Origin: Candidatus Thorarchaeota archaeon MP11T_1
GTDB taxonomy: Archaea; Asgardarchaeota; Thorarchaeia; Thorarchaeales; Thorarchaeaceae
Direction: 5' to 3'
Assembly (NCBI GenBank): GCA_002825515.1
Contig: PJET01000074.1
Coordinates: forward strand, 1-8,743
Length of the DNA stretch: 8,743 bases
Positions 1 to 6,152 of the stretch are shown here, in pieces; position 1 is the first letter of the stretch; each line of letters opens with the position of its first letter. The notes beneath the pieces are model-generated. The model did not search any database. It saw only the letters and a program-made list of their open reading frames with translations, and was not told where the DNA came from. Made by a program: the position numbers and the translations under genes.

Positions 1-266
1 GGCGAATTTCCCTAGAAAAGATTGCACAGGAATCAGGTGTATCAATATTGAATGTGACCAAGATTCTTAATGACCTTCTCGATGGTCGAGAACTTTCTGG
101 AAGAGTCGATCATGACCTGGGTGATTTTATCTTAGGAACCGGAACGGGTCCTGCTCCAAAGACCATTTCTATCTGTCCTTTTTGCAGAAACGATCTCAAA
201 CGTATCGGAGTGAAAGGCGAAACCGTTACCTGTAGCATGTGCAAAGAGTCGTTCATTATATCTTGA
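1..266 (+). CDS. Partial winged-helix (PCI-like) protein with C-terminal zinc ribbon
   Basis: Only the 3' end is present. The frame is open from position 3 with no stop before the left edge, so the true start lies off the window; an internal TTG at 48 is not a convincing start because homology-like sequence runs through it. The visible 87 residues begin with a helix-turn-helix (fragment residues 2-40: ISLEKIAQESGVS, then a recognition helix, then a wing with SGRVDH). The pattern 'small residue-LEKIA-GVS-helix-G.xDH' resembles the winged helix that ends PCI domains, although generic winged helices look similar. After a short Gly/Pro linker comes a zinc ribbon, CPFC (C58, C61) and CSMC (C77, C80). 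The next gene follows after 21 nt, so they are probably co-transcribed. Function is unknown. A nucleic-acid or protein-protein adaptor role is inference; the coding call is secure, the PCI assignment is tentative. Confidence 0.72.
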   Translation, partial: RISLEKIAQESGVSILNVTKILNDLLDGRELSGRVDHDLGDFILGTGTGPAPKTISICPFCRNDLKRIGVKGETVTCSMCKESFIIS

Positions 267-276
267 TGTTTTGTAT

Positions 277-281
277 GAGGA
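277..281 (+). promoter_or_regulatory. Ribosome binding site for the 288-1556 gene
   Basis: GAGGA lies 6 nt upstream of the ATG at 288. This spacing supports that start and shows that the downstream gene has its own translation signal within the short 21-nt gap after the previous stop. Confidence 0.6.
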
Positions 282-287
282 ATATTC

Positions 288-1556
288 ATGGACTTCTTTC
301 AGGCATGTCTGAAAGCGGATGTTCGCGCAGCTGTGAATGCCATCGTGAAGATGATGTCTTCAGCCCGCCCGTCAGCAATTTGGGCTGTTTTGATGCATGG
401 TGCCGCATGGCATGAACAGCGTACGTATGACACACCCCATTCAACAATTGTCGTCAACTCGATTCACAGAATGATTGAGGACCTAGGAAATCATCCTAAG
501 TTAACAACAGGTACATCAGATTCAGTCAATGTCCAACTTGAAGCAGAACGAAGGATGGAACTCCAGGAGTTGCTTGTCCAGCGTTTGGCTTTCTATCTGA
601 CCCATATCGATCTCTGGGCTCCAGAGAAGGGTCCGAGGTATAATGTGGACAAAGGAATCGACTCGCCGGATAACGCACTTCGTAAGTTCGCAACTTCGGT
701 CAGGCAAAAAAGTGATGTTGGAGCTTGGGAAGCATCGGTCATTCTGGCATCAAGGGAGGAGCCTGTGAGGTTGAAACGTATTGTAGCTTCGCTCACAGCT
801 GAAGAGCCAGACAGACTGGGACACTGCTATATCATGCCATACTCCCTCATTGCAGAGCTCCCTGCTGCTGAGTATACTAGACCACAGATTGCAGTACTCT
901 GGCATCTGATGGAATATCTTGTGAGGAAGGTCCCTTCGAAATCCCCTGATGGGTTCTTGATGGATGACAAGTTATCAAAACTAACAAAGCCAACCGATTT
1001 ATCAATACATAGAGATATTTTTTTGAATTCTGTCGTAAACTTTGGTATTCTTGGACACAATGCCATATTCGCACATCGAATCGCGGAATCCAATAGTCAA
1101 GGACTATTGACATCAGACAATGTTGGGTGGCTTCTTGATAAACTGAAACAGAATGTTGGCAGTCCTATACTCCCTGAAGAAAAGATGACTCTAAAGAGTG
1201 TAATCAAGAAAAAATCTGCTAGCGATTGGGATCAACAACCAGTGTCAGTTCGACTCCCTCATACGAATAGTGTTGAAGAGTGGCTCTCCAGCGAATCATC
1301 AGGACTTTGGACTAGATTTATCCACTCAAAGTCGAGTGAGTTTGAAACAATAATTACTGAACTTGATGAGAACGATTGGCCACACGTTAGAACCTTACAA
1401 TACCTCATGTCGACTCTTCTTGGAAATCCTGGTTCTACTCATGTGATTATCTTCACTCAGTCAGTCTGGAATCTTGTTGACTATGGTCTAGTTCCTCAAG
1501 ACCTAGCTGCACTACAGGTTCACAGGATGCTTCGCAAGTATCTCTATGATTGGTGA
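288..1556 (+). CDS. Conserved-looking hypothetical protein, 422 aa, histidine-rich N-terminal region
   Basis: I do not recognise this family. The ATG has a GAGGA Shine-Dalgarno 6 nt upstream. The protein has no signal peptide, no clear membrane segment and no nucleotide-binding motif. It looks mainly alpha-helical and soluble. The N-terminal third holds regularly spaced histidines: H37, H42, H51 and H60 (within HGAAWHEQRTYDTPH and NSIHRM), with H106, H179 (GHCYIMPYS) and H206 (VLWHLMEY) further on. Such spacing along helices would suit metal or cofactor binding, or a catalytic pocket, but that is inference. Residues about 270-340 are more polar and lysine-rich and may be a linker; the C-terminal part (about 370-422) is again helical. 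It follows a winged-helix/zinc-ribbon gene by 21 nt, so an operon is likely. Codon use and length argue that it is a real gene. Confidence 0.85.
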   Translation: MDFFQACLKADVRAAVNAIVKMMSSARPSAIWAVLMHGAAWHEQRTYDTPHSTIVVNSIHRMIEDLGNHPKLTTGTSDSVNVQLEAERRMELQELLVQRLAFYLTHIDLWAPEKGPRYNVDKGIDSPDNALRKFATSVRQKSDVGAWEASVILASREEPVRLKRIVASLTAEEPDRLGHCYIMPYSLIAELPAAEYTRPQIAVLWHLMEYLVRKVPSKSPDGFLMDDKLSKLTKPTDLSIHRDIFLNSVVNFGILGHNAIFAHRIAESNSQGLLTSDNVGWLLDKLKQNVGSPILPEEKMTLKSVIKKKSASDWDQQPVSVRLPHTNSVEEWLSSESSGLWTRFIHSKSSEFETIITELDENDWPHVRTLQYLMSTLLGNPGSTHVIIFTQSVWNLVDYGLVPQDLAALQVHRMLRKYLYDW

Positions 1557-1661
1557 ATCACTTCCTACTCAGGATGAAGAAATTGTCCTCTTTGACATCA
1601 ATTGTGAATAGGTCTATTAATCAGAGAGTGGGAGAAAAATGGAATCTCTTTGACTGCTAGG

Positions 1662-1692
1662 AAAAATACAGAGAGAGGGAATTCCCCTCTCT
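1662..1692 (-). terminator. Hairpin plus T-run terminator of the tfrAB operon
   Basis: Inverted repeat AGAGAGGG (1672-1679), loop AATTC, CCCTCTCT (1685-1692): an 8-bp perfect stem 7 nt beyond the tfrB stop. Read on the minus strand, the stem is followed within 5 nt by TTTTT (1666-1662). On the plus strand no comparable T-run follows, so it should act mainly on the minus-strand operon. Archaeal termination depends chiefly on the U-run, so the stem may be accessory. Confidence 0.55.
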
Positions 1693-1698
1693 GTCAAT

Positions 1699-3261
1699 TT
1701 ACTTCTCGTCACCTATTCTGTAGGATTCAGCAAGAAGATCCGGGATATACCGAACCTTCATGTTAGATTCCTTCATCATATCGTTGATTTGGATGGTACA
1801 GAATGGACACTCGGTCGTAACCATGTCAGCACCTGTTGCTTCTATGTACTCCTTCTTTGTATTGGCAATCTTCTGGGACAATTCACGCAGACCTGCACGA
1901 ACTCCCCCGCCGGCACCACAACAACGGTTCTTGTATGGATCATCTATGTATTCCACACCCGGAATCATTTTGAGAAGCTCTATTGGTTCATCATAGACAT
2001 GCTGACCTCTACCTAAGTGGCAGGGTTCATGATAGGTGATTTTCATTCTTATTTCGCCCTTTGGTGGAACTATGTTCTCCTTACCAATCACCTGAATCAT
2101 ATACTCAGCCATGTCATAGACCTTGTAGAGTGGCGGCTCACCACGCTCTTCCTCAATGAAGGGATAGTGGTCCTCTCGAAGCGTCTTGCCACAACCCGCA
2201 CATGCTACTACAACAGTGTCGCAATCATACTTTTTGCAGGCTTCCTCGAATATCTCGGTGACCCTTCGTGCTGCAGCATGTGCAGTGTTGAGGTCTCCAG
2301 TCCTGAAAGCAGGACTTGCACAACACCACTGTTCTTTCGGGACTACTACATCGATACTGTTGCGGTTCAGAACATCAATCAAGGCCTTTCCAGTGCTTTG
2401 CATTCGGTAATCAATGAGGCAGCCTGTGAAAAAGGCGACTCGACCTCGTGGGTTGTCTACAAAGAATGTAGCATCTTTAACCTGCTTAAGAAGAGGAGTA
2501 TCCTTGACAGGTACAGCCCTGCCAGTTTCCTTAATGGAGTCAAGAAATGCTTGCTGGCCTTCAGCAAGTGGATATCCAGCCTCTACCGCCTTGGCGCGGA
2601 GTAATTCCACTGCTAAGGCTGGAATGTCTATTTTCTTTGGACAGATATCAGTACACATCTTACACGTTGTACACGAGTAGACTGACTCGTTCATCGCCAT
2701 TGCTACGCGGTCTTCAACATCTCGTGGATCAAGCTCTAATCGTGCAATCTGGCGAATAATCATTGGACCAGGGTAATCCCAAGTTTCATGGACTATTGGA
2801 CAATTAGAGAGACATGCACTACATTCGATGCATTTCCGAATCTCACGTAGTTTCTCAATCTCTTCAGCGTGAATGATTTCTGGATGCTGTGGTTGTTTAT
2901 CACGTGCAACATATGGACGAATTCGTCTGATACGATAAGTTGTCTGTGCCATGTCAGTGACTAGATCCTTGATAATAGGCATCTTCTCCAGTGGTTCGAG
3001 AAGTAGGTCTTCATCTGGGTCAACCTTTGTCCGACATGCGATTCGTGCTGTATGGTTGACCTTCACTGCACAAGAACCGCATTGACCACCTCTGCATTCC
3101 CAACGAAAAGCCAAGCTTGAATCAAACTTGTCTTGGATGAAAAGTAGTACATCCAGAACAGTCATCCCAGGCTCATATTCTACATCAAAATTTTGGAAAT
3201 ATGGTGCATCATCACTATCAGGATTGTATCTCTGCACGCTTGTTTTGATTGTCTTTGTCAT
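1699..3261 (-). CDS. tfrB: Fumarate reductase/succinate dehydrogenase iron-sulfur subunit fused to HdrB-like domains (TfrB type)
   Basis: Electron-transfer subunit of 520 aa that should pass electrons between a thiol or other soluble carrier and the flavoprotein encoded just upstream. Domains in order: a plant-type 2Fe-2S ferredoxin domain (C56-x4-C61-x2-C64-x11-C76; core CRGGQCGSC); two 4Fe-4S motifs (C144, C147, C150, C154 and C197, C200, C203, C207, each ending CP); then two CCG domains like those of heterodisulfide reductase HdrB (C281, C313-C314, C354/C357 and C414, C447-C448, C485/C488). Ordinary SdhB/FrdB proteins are about 230-280 aa and lack the CCG half; methanogen TfrB has this fused layout and a similar length. 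The second cluster motif has a full set of four cysteines, so 4Fe-4S rather than the usual 3Fe-4S is expected. The ATG has GGAGG 7 nt upstream and starts 12 nt after the tfrA stop, giving one operon. No transmembrane segment is visible. The natural electron carrier cannot be told from sequence. Confidence 0.93.
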   Translation of the reverse strand: MTKTIKTSVQRYNPDSDDAPYFQNFDVEYEPGMTVLDVLLFIQDKFDSSLAFRWECRGGQCGSCAVKVNHTARIACRTKVDPDEDLLLEPLEKMPIIKDLVTDMAQTTYRIRRIRPYVARDKQPQHPEIIHAEEIEKLREIRKCIECSACLSNCPIVHETWDYPGPMIIRQIARLELDPRDVEDRVAMAMNESVYSCTTCKMCTDICPKKIDIPALAVELLRAKAVEAGYPLAEGQQAFLDSIKETGRAVPVKDTPLLKQVKDATFFVDNPRGRVAFFTGCLIDYRMQSTGKALIDVLNRNSIDVVVPKEQWCCASPAFRTGDLNTAHAAARRVTEIFEEACKKYDCDTVVVACAGCGKTLREDHYPFIEEERGEPPLYKVYDMAEYMIQVIGKENIVPPKGEIRMKITYHEPCHLGRGQHVYDEPIELLKMIPGVEYIDDPYKNRCCGAGGGVRAGLRELSQKIANTKKEYIEATGADMVTTECPFCTIQINDMMKESNMKVRYIPDLLAESYRIGDEK

Positions 3262-3268
3262 GTGATGG

Positions 3269-3273
3269 CCTCC
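3269..3273 (-). promoter_or_regulatory. Ribosome binding site of tfrB
   Basis: GGAGG on the minus strand fills the 12-nt gap between the tfrA stop (3274-3276) and the tfrB ATG (3259-3261), 7 nt before the start. It supports translation of both subunits from one message. Confidence 0.75.
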
Positions 3274-4962
3274 TTATGGGGGTGTAATCTCTGTAATCAC
3301 AAGGTTTTCCTTTCGCAGTTCCATCTTGCCGTCCTTACCCTTGCGGATTATGATATTGTAATAGCCCTTATCGTTGGGGTCGGCGTCTACTCTATAGTGT
3401 GCTCCTCTACTGCCCTTTCTCATGAGCGCAGCTTCCGCGACCATTCGTGCTGTGGTGACCATGTGTACAAATTCGATTGCTTGATGCCAACCTGGATTGA
3501 AACGCTTCACAGGGACATCGACCTTAATCTTGGGTAAAACGTCTTTCTCTATTCGTTTGAGTTCCTTGACTGCGTATTGCATTTCTTCTTCTTTTCTGAA
3601 AATTTGGACCTTGGTCCACATGAGTTCAGTGAGCTCACCACGTGCATCTGCAGGTGAGATCCCTTCCTTACGGTTAAGCATTGCTTCAAGCCTTTCAAAC
3701 TCTGTCTTGATCTCCTCACGATCTACACCTAGATGAGTGGTTTCTTTTGCATATTCTGCGGCTTTTTCACCTGATAGTGCACCATAAACTTGGGTGTCCG
3801 CCAGTGCGTTCCCCCCCAATCTATTTCCACCATGAACCCCACCTGTGCATTCACCAGATGCGTAAAGACCTAGAATATTTGTGGCTGAATTTTCATCAAT
3901 TTTGATGCCTCCCATGAAATGGTGAGCTGTGGGTGAAACTTGCATAGGTTCCTCCCGGATGTCTACTCCAGCGTCTTCAAATTGTTCAATCATGCTCTCC
4001 AATCTGAATTCAATAATTGAACGGGGTAGGTGTGCTATACTCAGATAGACCCCTCCATCCGGTGAACCCCTTCCTTCGCGAACTTCAGTCATGATTGATC
4101 GTGCAACCTGGTCACGACCAGCAAGTTCCATTACTTCCGGATAGTACCGGTTCATGAAACGCTCTCCTTTGTTGTTTAGAAGGATGCCTCCTTCACCACG
4201 CACCGCTTCAGTGACAAGGCGTCCCTTGGCAGATTCAGGTTTGACCATACCAGTGGGATGGAATTGAATCATCTCCATGTCCATCATCTCACAGCCTGCT
4301 TCGTAGGCCATTCCATAGCCGTCTCCAACATCCAACTGGGCGTTACTTGTGACACTAAAGATTCTTCCAGCTCCTCCGGTCGCCATGACGACGGACTTTG
4401 CACGGAACACAAGATAGTCACCGTATTTCAGGTCTACAGCACAGACACCCGAGATTTTGCCATCTGTGACTAAGAGCCGTGTTGCGAATACCTCGTCAAA
4501 CACTCTTACAGATGTCTTGCGGATGGCTTCGGTCAAAGTAACCATTATTTCAGAACCTGTCCTGTCCGAAGCATACGCAGTTCTTCGCCAGCTCTGTTTG
4601 CCAAACGGTCTCTGAGCGATTTTCCCCTCAGGGGTCCTATCGAAGACAGCACCCATATCCTCAAGGTCAAAGATTCTTTGTGGGGCATCTCTAACAAGAA
4701 TCTCTGCGAGTTTCTGATTATTCAGATAGTTGCCACCCACGATTGTATCCTTGAAGTGAGTTTCAGGGTCATCATCTGGGTCAACATTGCCCAGGGATAC
4801 ATTGTAACCGCCCTCGGCCATGGCTGTATGTGCCTTTCCGAGGAGCTCTTTACTAAGCATGATAACGTCTAGGTTGTGCTTTGATGCTTCAATTGCAGCA
4901 CGGCAACCAGCACCACCAGCACCAACAACAAGTACGTCACACATGATCGTCTTGTAGTCCAA
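3274..4962 (-). CDS. tfrA: Fumarate reductase/succinate dehydrogenase flavoprotein subunit (TfrA type)
   Basis: Catalytic FAD subunit of 562 aa that interconverts fumarate and succinate. The N-terminal Rossmann motif VVGAGGAGCRAA (about residues 12-23) binds FAD. KAHTAMAEGG places H45 where SdhA/FrdA carry the histidine that covalently binds FAD. Active-site signatures match the family: QFHPTG (H235, T237), TEAVRGEGG (E252, R255), GRDQVARS (R283, R288), HHFMGGI (H347/H348) and GNRLGGNAL (R381). The C-terminal helical domain (about 440-530) contains the usual AAEAALMRKGSRGAHYR stretch. The start is a TTG at 4962 with GGAGGA 6 nt upstream; an ATG six codons in (4944) lacks such spacing. tfrB follows after 12 nt. 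No membrane-anchor genes are adjacent. L-aspartate oxidase (NadB) is a distant relative, but the fused TfrB partner argues against it. Direction of the reaction in vivo is not shown by the sequence. Confidence 0.95.
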   Translation of the reverse strand: MDYKTIMCDVLVVGAGGAGCRAAIEASKHNLDVIMLSKELLGKAHTAMAEGGYNVSLGNVDPDDDPETHFKDTIVGGNYLNNQKLAEILVRDAPQRIFDLEDMGAVFDRTPEGKIAQRPFGKQSWRRTAYASDRTGSEIMVTLTEAIRKTSVRVFDEVFATRLLVTDGKISGVCAVDLKYGDYLVFRAKSVVMATGGAGRIFSVTSNAQLDVGDGYGMAYEAGCEMMDMEMIQFHPTGMVKPESAKGRLVTEAVRGEGGILLNNKGERFMNRYYPEVMELAGRDQVARSIMTEVREGRGSPDGGVYLSIAHLPRSIIEFRLESMIEQFEDAGVDIREEPMQVSPTAHHFMGGIKIDENSATNILGLYASGECTGGVHGGNRLGGNALADTQVYGALSGEKAAEYAKETTHLGVDREEIKTEFERLEAMLNRKEGISPADARGELTELMWTKVQIFRKEEEMQYAVKELKRIEKDVLPKIKVDVPVKRFNPGWHQAIEFVHMVTTARMVAEAALMRKGSRGAHYRVDADPNDKGYYNIIIRKGKDGKMELRKENLVITEITPP

Positions 4963-4968
4963 CCACAG

Positions 4969-4991
4969 TCCTCCAGTGGAGAGCTTTCTCC
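4969..4991 (-). promoter_or_regulatory. tfrA ribosome binding site inside two competing hairpins
   Basis: On the minus strand GGAGGA (4974-4969) sits 6 nt before the TTG start of tfrA. Immediately upstream, TCTCC (4982-4978) can pair either with GGAGA (4991-4987; 5 bp, loop AAGC) or with the Shine-Dalgarno GGAGG itself (loop ACT; four Watson-Crick pairs plus one G-U). The two folds exclude each other, one leaving the site open and the other hiding it. The Shine-Dalgarno is firm; a regulatory switch is inference, since the stems are short. Confidence 0.5.
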
Positions 4992-5040
4992 TTGGTTAAG
5001 CCGTCGGGACGGGAGCCTCTCTTTAAGAGTTACTGTTCAG

Positions 5041-5047
5041 CTATAAG
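5041..5047 (-). promoter_or_regulatory. Possible TATA box for the tfrAB operon
   Basis: CTTATAG on the minus strand lies about 80 nt upstream of the tfrA start. If transcription begins about 25 nt downstream, the leader would include the short inverted repeats at 5019-5029, 5001-5012 and 4978-4991. The match to an archaeal TATA box is weak and no good BRE precedes it. Confidence 0.25.
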
Positions 5048-5110
5048 TAGAAGATATTGGTAAACCAGAGTCTGCCCAAAGCTAGAGCAACGCGTGATAA
5101 GCAATTTTCT

Positions 5111-5126
5111 GAAAATGTTTATTTTG
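5111..5126 (+). promoter_or_regulatory. Archaeal BRE/TATA-like promoter for the 5159-5539 gene
   Basis: GAAAATG followed directly by TTTATTTTG resembles a purine-rich BRE joined to a TATA box. It is centred about 37-40 nt before the TTG start codon, so transcription would begin about 10-15 nt before the start, leaving room for the GAGGGG ribosome binding site at 5148-5153. The position is consistent with a short leader. Confidence 0.45.
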
Positions 5127-5147
5127 TTATAAATGAAAATCGATTGT

Positions 5148-5153
5148 GAGGGG
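5148..5153 (+). promoter_or_regulatory. Ribosome binding site deciding a TTG start
   Basis: GAGGGG is 5 nt upstream of TTG at 5159. The nearest in-frame ATG (5174) is 20 nt from this site and would be poorly placed, so the TTG is preferred. Confidence 0.55.
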
Positions 5154-5158
5154 ATTAT

Positions 5159-5539
5159 TTGGCGTTCACAACTATGACAATTACTCTACTTTCTTGTTTG
5201 ATTTCACTGATTATTGCAACCGTTGCTGGACATTATTATGCACGTAATCTAGATACAGGATTTTTGAAAACACTTTTTGTATTGGTGATTGTTGTCCCAA
5301 TTGCTACTTTGATTCTTTCAATCCCACTCTACAATCTTGTGGTACTCTCTGACTGGCCAAACAATGTGTTTGCATTATCACCACAAGTTGCAGTTTGGAT
5401 AGCTGCAGTATTGGGCGGGTTCCTCGGTTTAAAATCTGGATTCATATGGAGAGAGGGCGAATCAAGTTGCTTCTACTGCTTGGTATCCTTTACGTCAGTG
5501 TTAGCAGTCCTATCACTTGTGGTCGTACTCTTTCTATAG
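5159..5539 (+). CDS. Small four-helix integral membrane protein of unknown function
   Basis: 126 aa with four hydrophobic segments at about residues 7-25, 36-57, 74-95 and 105-126. Short charged loops separate them: HYYARNLDTG after helix 1 and KSGFIWREGESS before helix 4. A CxxC pair (C104, C107) sits at the start of helix 4, and H25 at the end of helix 1. No known signature is recognisable. The start is TTG with GAGGGG 5 nt upstream. It lies between tfrA (divergent, 196 bp) and the fumarase pair (convergent, 3 nt between stops), so it is transcribed alone from its own promoter. The sequence looks more A/T-rich than its neighbours by eye. It is not an obvious SdhC/SdhD anchor: those usually have three helices with a haem-ligand histidine inside a helix and are co-transcribed with sdhAB. 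Confidence 0.75.
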   Translation: MAFTTMTITLLSCLISLIIATVAGHYYARNLDTGFLKTLFVLVIVVPIATLILSIPLYNLVVLSDWPNNVFALSPQVAVWIAAVLGGFLGLKSGFIWREGESSCFYCLVSFTSVLAVLSLVVVLFL

Positions 5540-5542
5540 AGG

Positions 5543-6151
5543 CTATTCTTTGACCCCGATTTTAGCATAGACGTCAGATTTTCGACTTGCGACAAGCTTG
5601 TCCATGTCTTCATGCATGCTGTTTCCATGAGAGTCCATGGTCACAAGGAGTGGACCAAATTCTTCTGCGGTAATCACCCAAAGGGCTTCAGGCATACCAA
5701 GATCATCCCAAAGATAGGCACGCACTTCCTTTAATCCCTTAGCAGCAAGTGCACCACATCCACCAGTATAGCTGCAGTATACAGAGCCGACCTCTTTCAG
5801 AGCGTCAAGGGTCTTTTTCCCCATGCCACCCTTTCCTACAATGATTCTGGCTTTATACTTTCGAAGGAACTCATCCTCAAAGAGTTCCATTCTGATGCTG
5901 GTAGTGGGTCCAGCAGACACTATCTTCCACTTCCCATCCTTTTGCCAGGCCACGGGACCAACATGATAGATCACACTGCCCTCAAAATCTACAGGGGGCT
6001 TCTCGCCCTTCTCAAACATGTGCAATGCTCGCTCATGTGCCTCGTCACGTGCGGTGTATACATGCTCACCTGTGACATAGACAACATCACCAACCTTCAG
6101 TTTACGAGCGTCTTCTTCAGAGATTGGAGTTGTAAAGTGATATTCTGCCAT
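5543..6151 (-). CDS. fumB: Fumarate hydratase class I, beta subunit (C-terminal domain)
   Basis: 202-aa beta subunit of the two-chain, oxygen-sensitive fumarase that hydrates fumarate to (S)-malate. In E. coli FumA/FumB this part is fused to the alpha part; archaea and many anaerobes keep them separate at about this length. Family signatures are visible: GDVVYVTG with YTARDEAHE (21-40), YHVGPV (62-67), SAGPTTSIRM (79-88), GKGGMG (106-111), SYTGGCGALAA (127-137), MPEALWVI (153-160) and TMDSHGNS (171-178). The ATG lies 1 nt after the alpha-subunit stop and has GGAGGG 8 nt upstream within the alpha coding end, so the pair is translationally coupled. The subunit converges with the small membrane-protein gene. 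L(+)-tartrate dehydratase beta (TtdB) is a close relative; the neighbouring fumarate reductase genes favour fumarase. Confidence 0.93.
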   Translation of the reverse strand: MAEYHFTTPISEEDARKLKVGDVVYVTGEHVYTARDEAHERALHMFEKGEKPPVDFEGSVIYHVGPVAWQKDGKWKIVSAGPTTSIRMELFEDEFLRKYKARIIVGKGGMGKKTLDALKEVGSVYCSYTGGCGALAAKGLKEVRAYLWDDLGMPEALWVITAEEFGPLLVTMDSHGNSMHEDMDKLVASRKSDVYAKIGVKE

Positions 6152-6152
6152 C

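Noticed and set aside
1091..1109. Perfect 8-bp inverted repeat CAATAGTC-AAG-GACTATTG
   Set aside because: It lies inside the coding region of the 422-aa protein, has no following T-run and no repeat elsewhere, and about one such hairpin is expected by chance in a window this size.
2017..2604. Long plus-strand open frame (195 codons) opposite tfrB
   Set aside because: It lies entirely antisense to conserved iron-sulfur and CCG domain coding sequence; the protein shows no coherent domain and there is no convincing ribosome binding site.
5159..5539. Membrane anchor (SdhC/SdhD) for the TfrAB complex
   Set aside because: Four rather than three helices, no haem-ligand histidine inside a helix, opposite strand with its own promoter, and TfrB with HdrB-like domains does not need a quinone-binding anchor.
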